The notes: generated by a model not told the origin, from the letters alone. Counted from the first letter of the stretch, positions 31,335 to 42,330 are shown. The stretch is 64,000 nt of DNA from Bemisia tabaci (GCF_918797505.1 NC_092793.1:8649320-8713319), one strand, 5' to 3'. A program made the numbers and translations.

Positions 31335-31460
31335 ACAGATTTATTCTTTGACTAACCTATTATTTTTTCTCGTCTGTTGCAGGTACGTTGGAAACTTCCT
31401 TACTTTTTATTCCAAACTTTCACGCTGATTCATCTTCATGGTGGTATGGCGCACGTCACT
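31335..31460. repeat. Dispersed repeat with splice-acceptor-like core, second copy
   Basis: ATTTTTTCTCGTCTGTTGCA then GGTACGTTGGAAAC, ACTTTCACGCTGATTCATC and TTCATGGTGGTATGG, parallel to 18680-18805. Confidence 0.6.
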
Positions 31461-31514
31461 CTATTACACATTTACGAAGGATACAAAAAAAATCGAAAGA
31501 GTTTCGTGCGGTTC

Positions 31515-31653
31515 AATTTGATGCATTTCTATCAAACAGAAGTATGTGCATTAAGACAAGAGCCCTGAGATCCATAAGTATATGTGCATAACAGGGCCCA
31601 TGCTCATAATGTACATAGTTCCGTTTGATAGAAATACGTCCAATTGTCGGATC
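31515..31653. mobile_element. AA-family TIR element, short copy
   Basis: CAATTTGATGCATTTCTATC with AAACAGAAGTATGTGCAT at the left; ATGTACATAGTTCCGTTTGA and TAGAAATACGTCCAATTG at the right. The fuller copy lies at 45984-46211. Confidence 0.65.
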
Positions 31654-32087
31654 TTTATCAAACGACCTTGATCAATAAATAATCCCAATTTTAGTAATAC
31701 TATCTATCGATCAAGGTATGAAGGTTATTCGGTAACGATTCACCCCGATCGACCCGCACTGATTACATATTGAAATATATAGAGAAAACGATAGACATAA
31801 CATACAAAGGGAAAATCGAAAGTTCTTATTGGTGGAAGCGGCTAGTTGCAATAGACAAACGAGGTCTGTAACAGACTAACTAACGGCACCCTATGGAGAA
31901 ACCTTTTAGTTAGTCTTTAATTTCCCCCTAGTCTATAACAACCACCCAGGATCGCGTTCCCTTTGTCCTCTATTCTATAGCTTTGTCTATGAATTCAACA
32001 ATCAGCGCTGTCGGCGACGAATGGAGCAGGTTTGCGGCTCGAGTACAGTTGTAACTGTCAGACCGGAGGGTTCAGTGACAGTGCCGC
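31654..32087. other. Unrecognised sequence with a shared fragment
   Basis: CTATAGCTTTGTCTATGAAT then TTCAACAATCAGC, near 31976-32008, recurs at 46740-46775. Inverted GTTAGTC/GACTAAC words occur around 31880-31920. Element ends were not resolved. Confidence 0.4.
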
Positions 32088-32324
32088 CGCACAGTGGATC
32101 GAGTCAATCAGAGAGGTTGGACATGAATTTTTCGACCAAAACTGCAAATTTTGCTGTTTATTTCGCCACATTTTAAACTCGAAGGGATGCTTCTTGAAGA
32201 AAATCTCACGAGAAAACCAATGGGACCACTCTTAGAATCTCTGAGTCTTGTATAAACGGAGTTATAATCGTTTAAAGTTTCCAAATTTTGTCCGACCTCT
32301 CCCATTGACCCGATCCACTGTGCC
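32088..32324. mobile_element. Family B MITE
   Basis: CGCACAGTGGATCGAGTCAA to GACCCGATCCACTGTGCC, abutting the next family A copy directly. Confidence 0.88.
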
Positions 32325-32833
32325 GCCGCGCTAAGGAAAAACGTCGTATAAACACTTGGACATTGACTGTATTTCTTCATAATCAATAAGTATTTATTTT
32401 CTAGGAAAGTTATGGATTTATTTCTGGGAAACTCTCAGACTTATTAGAGGAAACCGTGAGCAAATATCTGAGGACAAATATAAAGGGAAACATTCTACAG
32501 ATGTTCTAAAAAAAATTTGTATTCCTTATCAGCAGGGTTGCCACAGTCAGGTAAAACCGGGAAATGTCTGGGAATTTTAAGAAGTCAGGGAAAATGATGA
32601 AAATGTCAGGGAAAATTTGCTAAATCTCCTTTATTTGCTTTCTAGAATGGGTTTGAGGTTTCGAACAACAAATTTTGCCTGAAAACTATTTTCAATTATG
32701 CTTTCTTAACCATTCGCCACATCTTTAATTGTCAGGGGATGCCACCAAAATGTGTCAGGGAATCGGGAATGTCGGATTTGATTTCCTAAATTTCTGTGGC
32801 AACCCTGGATACGGCGTTCCGTCCTAGTGAGGG
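32325..32833. mobile_element. Family A MITE split by family C
   Basis: CCGCGCTAAGGAAAAACGTC begins it. After the nested C element (32533-32807) the terminal TACGGCGTTCCGTCCTAGTG resumes. Some sequence next to the C insertion seems lost, since the GGAAATTTGGCAAC block is not found. Confidence 0.65.
32533..32807 (+). mobile_element. Family C MITE nested in A
   Basis: CAGGGTTGCCACAGTCAGGT to TTCTGTGGCAACCCTG. The interior matches 15953-16236 and 49696-49957 closely. No clean 6-bp TSD here. Confidence 0.85.
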
Positions 32834-33250
32834 AGCATGGGGCCCCGGGCCCAACCCAGAGCCAAGAGCGCTCTGCGTATGTGCGTGAGGCTTCGATGGA
32901 GGTTACGAGAGGTTCTTGCCTAGGACGGCATGCAGCGTTCCCGTCTCGGTGCTGGCCCCGGTCGTTTGCGGTTTCTGTTTCTCTGACGTAATAATCCGGG
33001 CCATCAAGAAATGCTGTAATTGAAGAGCGGCCTAAAACGCAAGATTCTCGGCTCTGTTTCTCCCGCGGGTTGGAGATGCGGCCTGAACCCAGCTCTAGAT
33101 CTAGACAGCCGAGCCCAAGTGTGCAATTATGGCCGACACTCGATTTCCGGCCTCTGAATTTCTGTTTCCACGCGTGTTTCTCCTTCGCGTCGGCAACGCG
33201 TCAGGTACCAAATGGAGCAGCCCGTGTTACCGTCAGATGGGGCTGATGGG
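32834..33250. other. Unrecognised GC-rich sequence
   Basis: No recognised features. Confidence 0.35.
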
Positions 33251-33527
33251 CAGGGTTGCCAGCGACCGGGAAAACCGGGAAAAGTCAGGGGAAAAAAATC
33301 AACCGGGAAAAGTCAGGGAAAGTCAAGGAATTTCGGTGTTGGTCAGGGATTTTTCTGATTTTTCGTGGAATTAGGCGCGGGCGGTCTCGGGCTCGCGTTG
33401 CGGGATCAACTGACTACTTTTCACTTTAACAGACTGCGTCAGATCCATACTTAAAAGTCAGGGAAAAATATTGGAAAGTCAGGGAAAAGTCAGGGAATGG
33501 AAAAAAATAATTTGGCTGGCAACCCTG
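33251..33527 (+). mobile_element. Family C-like element with GATGGG target duplication
   Basis: CAGGGTTGCCAGCGACCGGG to TTGGCTGGCAACCCTG, flanked by GATGGG at 33245-33250 and 33528-33533. The ends match family C but the middle (GCGCGGGCGGTCTCGGGCTC) differs, so it is a subfamily. Confidence 0.85.
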
Positions 33528-33533
33528 GATGGG

Positions 33534-33900
33534 AGCCTCCGTGGAGCCTTGACCGAGAAAATCCAGGATGCATGAGGGAGTGATAAATGTCAGGGAAAAA
33601 TTAGGGAATCTATTTCAGAAACCAGGAATCACATCTTCTACCGCTGAGAGTTACGCATTTGGGATTAACAATTCGAATGTGTGCCAAAAAATCGGCTGAG
33701 AGATAAAGAAACAAATCCATATTCATACCTGGAACTCCTAACAATAATACATTTCGTTGTTCCCTCCCAAGAAAATCTAGGGAAAGTGGGAGGAAACTCC
33801 GGTTTCTCATGAGGGAATGAGCTCCAGAGAATTAGGGAAAACAAGGGAATAATCAGGGATTAAGCGCATATCCAGGAATTCTTAACACCTTGCTTAAAAC
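33534..33900. other. Sequence with C-like debris
   Basis: TGTCAGGGAAAAATTAGGGA, ATTAGGGAAAACAAGGGA and ATCAGGGATTAAG suggest an eroded C-like element, but no ends can be placed. Confidence 0.35.
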
Positions 33901-34520
33901 CCTCTGTTAATTTCAGCTTCAGAGGAAATCTGCGCGATTGTGCAGTGACGCGCCTTCATTTTCGTGCGACACCTCCCGCATCACCCCGAAGTTGATTTAG
34001 TTGCGTGACCTAATCGAACCCAACTCGAGTCTACTGTGGCAACTCCTCGCGACAAAGAATTGGATCGGGGGTATTATTGAAGTAATATATCCCTCTGTTA
34101 ATTTCAGGTTCAGAGGAAATCTACACTGAAAAAAAAAAAAAAAAACACATTGGATCTAGAGTTCAGACTCTTAAAAACATCGACAAGAAAAAATACTCTT
34201 GATTCAATCAGATCTAAGCTTAAATCAAGAACCCAGCCTCTTAATTTGAGCGGATTTCCTCTTGATTTAAACTTAAAATCTGATTGAATCAAGAGTATTT
34301 TTCTTGTCAATGTTTTCAAGAGTCTGGACTCTAGATCCAATGTGTTTTTTTTTCCCCCCGTGTAAGCGATCGTGCAGTTACGCGCCTTCATTTTCGTGTG
34401 ACACCTCCCGCATCGCCCCGAAGTTGATTTAGTTGCGTGACCCAATCTAACCCAACTCGAGTCTACTGTGGCAACTCCTCGCCTTTGCGACAAAGAATCG
34501 GATCGGGGTTATTATTACAG
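33901..34520 (+). repeat. Duplicated 190-bp block, second copy interrupted
   Basis: Copy 1 at 33901-34090 and copy 2 at about 34091-34520 share CTCTGTTAATTTCAG, TTCAGAGGAAATCT, GACACCTCCCGCATC, CCGAAGTTGATTTAGTTGCG and GAGTCTACTGTGGCAACTCC. Copy 2 is split by an E-type foldback at 34124-34362. Copy 1 therefore shows what the uninterrupted site looked like. Confidence 0.85.
34124..34362. mobile_element. E-type foldback inserted at TA
   Basis: CACTG plus a long A-run at the left; T/C-run and CCGTG at the right, bracketed by TA (34122-34123 and 34363-34364). The arms share AGAGTTCAGACTCTTAAAAA, CTTGATTCAATCAGAT and inverse partners. Alignment with copy 1 of the host duplication shows the insertion cleanly. 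Confidence 0.88.
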
Positions 34521-35799
34521 TAAATCGACACCGACGGTAAACAAACCTATGATACCGAACATGTTCTTCTGCATTACTCACCATTTCTTTTAAGAGCGGA
34601 AATGTTACGTCTCCTACTTCTCCTGTGTAACGCGTATTGAGGAAAGGTGTTGGGAATTTTGAATGCACGTGTTTCGTAAAAGGTATTCCCATCTTAACAA
34701 GAAATACTGCATCTAACCCGAAATGCAGTTATGTCCTCTTCGAACAAGCTATTTAATCAGCGCAGCCGAGGGATTTTCAATTTTAATGCACGAGGCGATC
34801 GTAACTCGTATACTCTAAATGGAATTTAACTTTATGGTCGAAATAAAATCTATCTTTTATTTCTCATTCAAGAAATGAATTCTTTTTTCCGTCGAAAAAT
34901 TGTACGTGAATTCAGCCATGCTTGAACCGCCATGTTGTCAACTAAGTTCTCCTATTCTGTATTTTTATTTTCTATATCTTTACTGATATATTTCTTTATC
35001 TTTCCTTTTTTGGCCTCAAAAAAATTGTTTAACTTTTAAGCACGTAACAAGCTTTATATAGGGTCTTCCTTTCTTTACGTAGGAAACTACTGAACCTTTT
35101 TGCCTCCCTTAATTTAAAAATCTAAATTTTTGTACATACACCCATCTTCCAAATTCTGTGTAAAGACGTTAATAGCCTAGGATGCTGAATGTCTATAAAT
35201 AAATTAACTAACTATCGTTTTTCTTTTTCAAAATCAGCAGAAAAACAGTAACTCGTCTTTAAAAAAAGGAAGTTGTTTCAAACTACACGTGCCGTAGAAT
35301 CTCATTTCTTCCTAAAGGAGACTCTAAATTTTTTTTTATTTTTAAACATAACTCGCGCACCTTCCAGTAAAATCTGGCGACGGCCGACAGCGGTATCCGT
35401 CATCGCGAATGAGTATCACTGAAGGAGGTTTCAAAATGAGGTTGAATGACCCCCCACAACCCTTCGCACAAGTCGTTCATGACTTGATTGTTTCCTATTT
35501 TTGGGCGTTATTCCCCAGTTTATTAGTCTTGTCTCCGAGGAAGTTTATGGTTATTCCTCTACTCGCCTCACAGCGCATTTTCACGCGTCGCGGCCCATCC
35601 CAAAAACGCAATTGCGTCACTCTTTAATACGCATCATATATTTCACGCTTACATCATTATTTCTTTCGCCGTAAGCTAAAAAAACGCCGTTTTCCGAGCT
35701 TGGTCCTCACTTTCCAAGTTTTTATTTTCATATAGCATTTATGGTGTCAAGGCTCAGTGCAACAATTGAACCCTTTCGTTTAGAGTAGATACACTCGAA
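34521..35799. other. Unrecognised AT-rich sequence
   Basis: No repeat ends or protein similarity recognised. The longest frame is a 72-codon plus frame at 35409-35627. Confidence 0.4.
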
Positions 35800-36351
35800 A
35801 TGGACCACTAGACAAAGCACGAATTTAAGCATTCTGATACATGTTTCTTAACCAGAATTTCACGTAGAACACGATTAGCGCAACGAAAATTACTGAAACT
35901 AACTCCTAACGAAGATATTAACGTTTTTATTTCACATTGGTTACGAGGAATTTGAACTGCCCGCTCACAAGAAACTCAAAGCTCTACGTGAGTCAAATCG
36001 CGCATTACAACGGTTTCAACAAGCTTCTCAATCGAGTAATGTTCATTTTCCAGCATGTGTTGTTCAAACTATAAGCAATTTGCTACAGCTGAGCCAAAGC
36101 GTCAAGATTGAGGTTGCCAGATTTTTATATCGCAGAGACTGTCATTATAACGTTTAGTGCGCGATGTGAATCACGTAGAGCATTGAGTTTCTATGAGCGG
36201 GTAGTTTGAATTCACGCACCAATAATCATTAAATATCTTCGTAAGGAGTTAATTGCGGTAATTTTTGTTGTGCGCATCGTGTTTTACGTGGTATTTTGGT
36301 GAAGAAACATGTATCAGAATGTTGAAATTCGTACCTTGTCTAGTGGTCCAT
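35800..36351 (+). mobile_element. Family U foldback element, copy 3
   Basis: ATGGACCACTAGACAAAGCA to TACCTTGTCTAGTGGTCCAT, 552 bp, same orientation as the copy at 26801, with a similar level of scattered substitutions. Confidence 0.9.
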
Positions 36352-36462
36352 TGCAAGTTTAGAAACTTCCTTACCGAAAACCAATTCATCAAAAATCTCA
36401 AGATGAAAGAAGGAATAAAAAAAGGCTGCGAGAAATAGCTAAACAATGCATCAAGGAGAGAT

Positions 36463-36676
36463 GTGTCGTGCTAAGGAAGAACGTCGTACAACTTTTGTTT
36501 GTTGGCAGATTTCTCTTCATTAACGAAAAGAATATTCAAGAAAACTTGCGAGTATATTGCTTTTAATATGTCAGAGAATTTTCCTCGTAATGTTTAGCTA
36601 AAATATTTGGAAATCAGTCATTTTTTTTTAAAATTACTATCAACATGCATTCTAATGTTTTTGACGGTTTATATGA
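36463..36676. mobile_element. Family A left part
   Basis: TGTCGTGCTAAGGAAGAACG is well preserved. The right end decays to GACGGTTTATATGAGG without the terminal block. Confidence 0.65.
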
Positions 36677-36739
36677 GGGGGGGGCGAATATATAAAAACC
36701 CTAAATAAATTTGCCACTAGATATTCTTGCATTAACAAA

Positions 36740-36993
36740 TGGACCGCCCTAAGTAGGGAGGAACCGAACCACATCAGCTATTGCCAAATTCAATTGGGCT
36801 GTTAAATTTTTAACATAAAAACGATTATGCGGATTTTTGCGCAAATTTCAGTGAATTTTCTGTACAGTTCGAAGCAAATTTCTCAAAATTTTCAAAGAAA
36901 TCCGCATAAACATTTACTTGTGAAAAATTAAATTGCCCGGTTGAATTTGGCAATAGCTGAGGTGGCTTGCTCCCTTTCTGCTAAACGCGGCCC
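36740..36993. mobile_element. Family H TIR element
   Basis: The left end (GACCGCCCTAAGTAGGGAGG, ACCACATCAGCTATTGCC) and right end (GGCAATAGCTGAGGTGGC, TCTGCTAAACGCGGCCC) are inverted. TTAAATTGCCCGGTTGAATT is sub-terminal. The second copy, 47926-48478, hosts a G insertion. Confidence 0.78.
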
Positions 36994-37540
36994 AAATACC
37001 TCCTTTGATAATCATTGAACCGGGATAAACCTGACTATAAACAAATCTAATGCAGCAGAGTCGATTCGAAACAGGAGGAAGGGACTAAATTTGTACGTCC
37101 GGTTCTTCCACCAGGGCTTGTGCCTCTGAGCAGTGTTGCCCAACTGTATAGTAAAATATCTTAATTACCTTCTCGTAAATTTCAATGGGAATAGAGAAGG
37201 AGAAAAGAGGGTTTTTTTCTAGCGTGCGGCAACATTCAGGTGGAGCAAGAGTAGCACATGCCCAGAATCCTCGTGGCCATTAGTATATCTGTAACTCGCT
37301 AAACGGAAGTCGAAATGACAGCGACAACAACCACCCTCCCCTTTTTACGCATATCAATTCGCTACACCCAACGCATGTTTTTTTGAACCTCCTACCCCGC
37401 GCCGCGCCCGCAAAATAATGTTTTTTATATACAACTTTGTGGAAAGTGAAATAGTTCCCTTTATTTATTTCATTCCTGGAGTGACGAAGCTCTGAAGAGT
37501 GCGCTTTTCTTTTCAATTCCTTCTGTATGATGATTAGGAT
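36994..37540. other. Unrecognised non-coding sequence
   Basis: No features recognised. Confidence 0.35.
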
Positions 37541-37605
37541 ACTGGCGAGGCGTTAATGATCAATCATCAATATTTCCCCATTTGAAATTGTGGTAAAGAA
37601 TCGAT
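37541..37605. mobile_element. Family I left fragment
   Basis: ACTGGCGAGGCGTTAATGAT then GTGGTAAAGAATCGATTATT, breaking off at the centre of the element. Confidence 0.6.
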
Positions 37606-37748
37606 TATTTCCGAAGTCGATTATAGGAACTAATAACCTTTGAACCGGGAGTGAATGATCCCTTTTCACAAAACCACGGATTTCAGACCAGAAGATGTTT
37701 TCAGGGTCCATTAGAAAAGTCAACCTGTGGTATCAAAGTAGTACCCAT

Positions 37749-37913
37749 CAGTGGCGTGGCGTGCTTTGCGATCCTATCGATTTTTCCCCATTTGAAGCTG
37801 TGGTAAATAATCGATTTTTAAGGTGTTCGCTGTAAACACCATGTTTATCGATGTTTTTCCATATGATTAAATGGCCGATCGATCGATATGTCGCAAAGCA
37901 TGCCACGCCACTG
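37749..37913. mobile_element. Family I hAT-like MITE
   Basis: CAGTGGCGTGGCGTGCTTTG to GCATGCCACGCCACTG, with a central GGTGTTCGCTGTAAACACC hairpin. The flanks do not form a clear TSD. Confidence 0.85.
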
Positions 37914-38009
37914 CAATCATCATCTCTGATTTGCCGAAAAGGACGTGTAAAGGAATGAGTTAGATCTGCTACCTTTCTTTTTTTCCACGATTACATTTCA
38001 ATCTCCTAC

Positions 38010-38194
38010 AGCTTTTGCTTGTGTTTTTCTTTCTTTCTTTCTTTCTTTCTCTCTTCTAAAGCTGTTTTTCTCTCTTTCTCCTAAAGCTGTTTTTCTCTCT
38101 TTCTTTCTCTTAAAGCTGTTTTTCTGTCTTTCTTTCTCCTACTACTATTTTTCCCTCTTTTTTTTCCTGAATCTGTTTTTCTTTCTCTCTTTTC
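38010..38194 (+). repeat. Polypyrimidine tract and minisatellite
   Basis: A TTTC microsatellite grades into a repeated unit of about 25-35 bp (CTAAAGCTGTTTTTCTCTCT), five to six copies. The strand asymmetry (almost no purines) produces a spurious Lys/Arg-rich frame on the other strand. Confidence 0.85.
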
Positions 38195-38666
38195 ATTTTG
38201 GGCCAAATTGATGTACCAAAGCCTCAAGAATATGTGGTCATTAAAATACCTGTTAGCAAGGTCGCTAGTCAGAGAAAGCCCCATCTAATCTGAATTGGTA
38301 AGAATTTTTTCGTAGCGTTGATTGTGTGGGTATTTTTTTTCGTATAATCACGTTCTCACAGTCTGTTCTGTACTTCGGGAGGAATTTTCGCGGTCCGTAA
38401 TTAAACGCAGCGAGCTCCCGCGCACCTACCAAGACCCGATGCCTGGCGGACGCGGAGATGCCATTATTTCGGGATAACGAGGCATTTAATCCCGAAGAAT
38501 GCAGTTCCCGCCGCATTTGCATATCCGCACGATCTCCCAACGTCGCGTCGACAGGAGTCGCCCGCGGGTTTGACATGTGAAAAAGAAAGTGCTAAAAATG
38601 TGGAATGCTCGAAATCAAGCCACGGGCACGATGGGAATCGGAGATTGTTTCATACTCCCGCGCGCT
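38195..38666. other. Unrecognised sequence
   Basis: A 103-codon minus frame (38265-38576) has no recognisable motif. No repeats recognised. Confidence 0.35.
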
Positions 38667-38670
38667 TTTA

Positions 38671-38923
38671 CTGCCGTGCTAAGGAAGAACGCCGTATGAA
38701 CATTCAAGAGTTGCCAAATTTCCCCAGATAAAACATGTATTATTGACGAAATGTATGTATATTTTTCCTCGGAATTTTCAGATATTTTAGATTAAATTGC
38801 GAACAAAATTGTCTGAAACTTTTGGAAAATAATATTCAGAATTTTCCCAGTAAATTCGGTTTTTATCGGAGGAAACTTGGCAACGTCTGATGGCTCATAC
38901 GGCGTTTTTCCCTAGCACGGCAG
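38671..38923. mobile_element. Family A MITE with TTTA target duplication
   Basis: CTGCCGTGCTAAGGAAGAAC to TTTTTCCCTAGCACGGCAG, 253 bp, flanked by TTTA at 38667-38670 and 38924-38927. Confidence 0.9.
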
Positions 38924-39104
38924 TTTACTGCCCGACCGCTCCTCGTCATTGAGGATTTTCGTTCGCATTTGCACTCCGGAAAACAACGGATTTGGTCGGT
39001 GTGTGTGAAATTTTAGTGGGCATTGTTCTTCAATGCAAATGCATTCGCTTTTGAAGCAAAGTAAATAAATTTAAAGTTAATCAACCCCAGTGGCGTCATT
39101 CGAT

Positions 39105-39306
39105 GCTCTAAAAAAAAAGTTACAGGCTATGTAGACATTCCGCCCGTTCCAGGCTCAGAGGCCAAAACTTCCGGGTGCTGGAGCCGTAGCTCCGATTGCT
39201 CCGGGTGCTACGCCGGGAAATTTCGGCCTCTGAGCCTGGAAAGCGGACGGCATGTCTATATAGCCCGTAAGTACAGATTCCATGGCCGGAGTTTTTTTTT
39301 CTCAGT
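39105..39306 (-). mobile_element. E-type foldback element, N subfamily
   Basis: Reverse of 13635-13812: GCTATGTAGACATTCCG, GGCTCAGAGGCCAAAACTTC, GGCCTCTGAGCC, GACGGCATGTCTATATAGCC, ending GGAGTTTTTTTTTCTCAGTG. The hairpin has a GCTCCGGGTGCT-rich loop. Confidence 0.68.
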
Positions 39307-39402
39307 GGAAGGGGGGTAGGGAGGGCGGAGGGGGGCAATTGCGGGCTCTGCCTTCAAGAGGCCTTAATAAATGAGAAAAATTGATCGAATAGCTGAAAAC
39401 TT

Positions 39403-39656
39403 GATTTTTTTCTTTACTTTGGTATTATCATGTTGGGGGTCATGTCTGGCCACCCCCTTCCCCCCATGTTTTGGTGAAATGACGTTACTAATCAACCTCA
39501 CTCACCCTCTTCATTTTTAATGTACTCGCAGATTTTTTCTTTACTTTGGTATATCATGTCGGGGGTCATGTCTGGCCACCCCCTTCCCCCCATGTTTTGG
39601 TGAAATGACGTTACAATCAACCTCACCTCACCCTCTTCATTTTTAATGTACTCGCA
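39403..39656 (+). repeat. Tandem duplication, about 127 bp
   Basis: Copy 1 (39403-39530) and copy 2 (39531-39656) both contain GATTTTTTCTTTACTTTGGT, GGGGGTCATGTCTGGCCACC, CATGTTTTGGTGAAATGACG and TTTTTAATGTACTCGCA, with a few small indels. Recent duplication, or an assembly collapse or expansion. Confidence 0.9.
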
Positions 39657-40028
39657 GATTTTTTTGAAATCCCATCCGTTCAATTAAAAATCCTTGCCGG
39701 GACAGGCAAGAACATAGTTTTCCCTCTTCTTTTGTTTAATTTTTTTGTACTAGAAATCTTAAGGTTTCTTGCCCGGACACCATCCGGTAAGCTGTATGCG
39801 GGTGCATGCAATTACAAGCTCGATGCGTGGAATGAGATGCAATAGTGCAACGGCCGATGCGAGTCAGCAATTTGTTAATCAGGTCAAAAGGCGTGCAAAA
39901 GCCGCGAACGAGAGGCATACTCGTGCGATTGAAGAAGCAGTCGAGCCTCATTCAATGTTCCATCATCGTTCCTTGCGTTTCGCTACTTTTCTGCGTGGGC
40001 GCTCCATCAGTTCTTTTTTCACGAGCAG
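39657..40028. other. Unrecognised sequence
   Basis: Overlapping short frames on both strands, no recognised protein. Confidence 0.35.
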
Positions 40029-40032
40029 CGTA

Positions 40033-40285
40033 CTACCCTGCTCAAGAAGAACGCCGCATGAGCCTTCAGACGTTGCCAAATTTCCTCTAACAAATCACGA
40101 CTTTTCCGGAACATTCATGGACATTTTTATTCCAATTTTTCAGAATACTTCATCAGTAATTTGATCTAAAACATCTGAAAATTTTATTAAAAAATATGCA
40201 TAACTTTTCACTAAAATAAATATTTGATGAGAGGAAATTTGGTGACATTCGAATACTCATTAGGCGTTTTTCCGCAGCGCAGCAG
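40033..40285. mobile_element. Family A MITE, first member of an inverted dimer
   Basis: CTACCCTGCTCAAGAAGAAC to TTTTTCCGCAGCGCAGCAG, with CGTA on the left (40029-40032) and CGTA on the right (40286-40289). The next A copy begins immediately after the right CGTA, in opposite orientation. Confidence 0.85.
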
Positions 40286-40289
40286 CGTA

Positions 40290-40528
40290 CTGCCGTGCTG
40301 AGGAAGAACGCCGTATCAGCATTCGAGAGTTGCCAAATTTTCCTTCATAAAACACGTATTTTTGGCGACATTCATGCTTATTTGTCCTTGAAATTTTCAG
40401 ATTGCGCACAAAATTGTCTGAAAATTTTGGAATATAATATTCGCAATTTTCCCGGTAAATTCAGTTACTATCGGAGGAAACTTGGCAACTTCCGAAGGCT
40501 CATACGGCGTTCTTCCTTAGCACGGCAG
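40290..40528. mobile_element. Family A MITE, second member of an inverted dimer
   Basis: CTGCCGTGCTGAGGAAGAAC to TCTTCCTTAGCACGGCAG, flanked by CGTA on the left (shared with its neighbour) and TGTA on the right. The CATTCGAGAGTTGCC end faces the matching end of the first copy. Confidence 0.88.
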
Positions 40529-40532
40529 TGTA

Positions 40533-41818
40533 CCCCAGCTAATATGAAACATCTTCTATGATCTTCAAAGCTATACGAAGAGAACTTCATTGATATTTGT
40601 GGATCGTCAGATGGTGTAGGCGAGGCGGCTTCGATATCAATCGATTAATTCACATACGTTTGAGTGGGTGAAGCCCATTGTTGCCAATTTTAAGATTTAC
40701 CACGGTTCATCGCCGGACTCACTCTCGCATCGATATACTAAGCTTGTCGACTTCATTTACGACGACATGGTCCATGGATTACGTTTAAGTCTCGCTTCAA
40801 TTACAGTGGGGTTTAGTTAAAACACTCTGTGTTAAATTAGTTGAGGTTAGGTCCATGAAATTGTTTCAACTTGAATGCTAACCGCGTTTAACGATGGTTC
40901 GCTGCCTCGCTGTCGGGGCTTGCACCCCCTTCCTTTGCCGATGGAAATAAGGCGCTGTGTTATTACTGCCACCGCACAATAAAGGCAGGAGCGCACGCAG
41001 TGTAACTCGGTATTTCTCTCACGATCGGTGACCATTTTGAATTTTACTGCTGGTGATTTAAGAGTCAACTCGGAGAGCACAACAGGTGACTAATTAAAAA
41101 GCGCTCAATCAACGAGCTACTTCAGCGTTGCCCCCCCCCCCCCCCCTCCTGTTTTTATTTCGGCGCTATGAACTTGCTAATTCCCGTCTGAGATTGAGTA
41201 ATCGGACTTTTTAAGGTAATTTTTATGAATTTTATAATTTTGTGGCACTAACTGGAGCAGCAGGATGCTGGCATTGATTTATGAAACAAGGGCTTCAAAT
41301 AAAAAAAGAGAAAGAAAAAAACAAGATATGAAACAGGGTGTTAATAATTCTTGGCCTTCTTCATTTCGGGATGATTCCGTGATTTTTTCTGATTTCCCCG
41401 GAAAATTCTCTGATGAAACCTTGAGATTTCTTCTTATTTTACTCAAGATTTTCCTGGAATAAACAACATTTTCTTCCAAATCACATTGAAGTAAACAACT
41501 TTTTCAACGTGTGTAAAGCCGCAGCGAGCACATCAAGATCACCAACTTAAAATACGACATTAATTGCAGAGCGAAGAGACTGAAATTCTCGGTTCTTGTC
41601 TCCAGTTCCCTGATTTTTCCTAATATACTTCATTCTCTGATATGAATCCATTCTGTCCCACCAAAATAAAAATCTTTTACGTATACATGCATTTGTATGG
41701 AGGAAAATCAAAGTTGACAATTTTCAAGAATAGTCACCACTCGACACCTGTTTTCACACAGGAATCATAATCGAGAAATACAGAAGCACTCGTTCAAAGC
41801 TATGAGCGCCTGGAGAGG
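40533..41818. other. Unrecognised sequence with C tract
   Basis: A poly-C tract at about 41131-41147. CGGCTTCGATATCAATCGAT near 40628 resembles family I debris. No gene recognised; short frames overlap on both strands. Confidence 0.4.
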
Positions 41819-41822
41819 CATA

Positions 41823-42075
41823 CTGTCGTGCTTAGGAAGAACGCCGTATGAACTTTCAGGCGTTGCCAAATTTCCATCTCTTAAATACGAATTTTCTAGT
41901 AAACATATAAATATTTGTCTTCCAATTTTTCAGATATTGTCGTTTGCAATTTCACCTAAAGTCCCTGAAAATTTCAAGGTAAAATATTCATAGCTTTCCT
42001 CTAAAACCAACACTTTCTTGAGGGAAATTTGGCAACTCTCGAATGTTCATACGGCGTTCTTCCTTAGCACGGCAG
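41823..42075. mobile_element. Family A MITE with CATA target duplication, dimer member
   Basis: CTGTCGTGCTTAGGAAGAAC to TCTTCCTTAGCACGGCAG, with CATA at 41819-41822 and 42076-42079. The right end (CTCGAATGTTCATACGGCG) faces an inverted A copy across the CATA. Confidence 0.9.
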
Positions 42076-42079
42076 CATA

Positions 42080-42330
42080 GCCGCACTAAGGAAGAACGCC
42101 GTGTGAACATTCGAGAGTTGCCAAATTTCCTTCGGTAAAATGTTCATTTTTGAGAAAAGTTATGAGCATTTTACCTTGAAATTTTCAGGAACTTTAGGTG
42201 AAATTGCAAACGATAATATCTGAAAAATTGGAAGAAAAATATTCACACGTTTACCAGGAAATTCGTGTCTTATCAAAGGAAATTTGGCAACGCCTGAAGG
42301 TTTATACGGCGTTTTTCCTTAGTACGGCAG
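42080..42330. mobile_element. Family A MITE, inverted partner
   Basis: GCCGCACTAAGGAAGAACGC to TTTTTCCTTAGTACGGCAG. It lies in opposite orientation to 41823-42075 and has lost the first two terminal bases. The right flank CGCA does not match CATA. Confidence 0.85.

Noticed and set aside
38081..38284. Lys/Arg-rich 67-codon minus-strand frame
   Set aside because: Translation of a polypyrimidine minisatellite.
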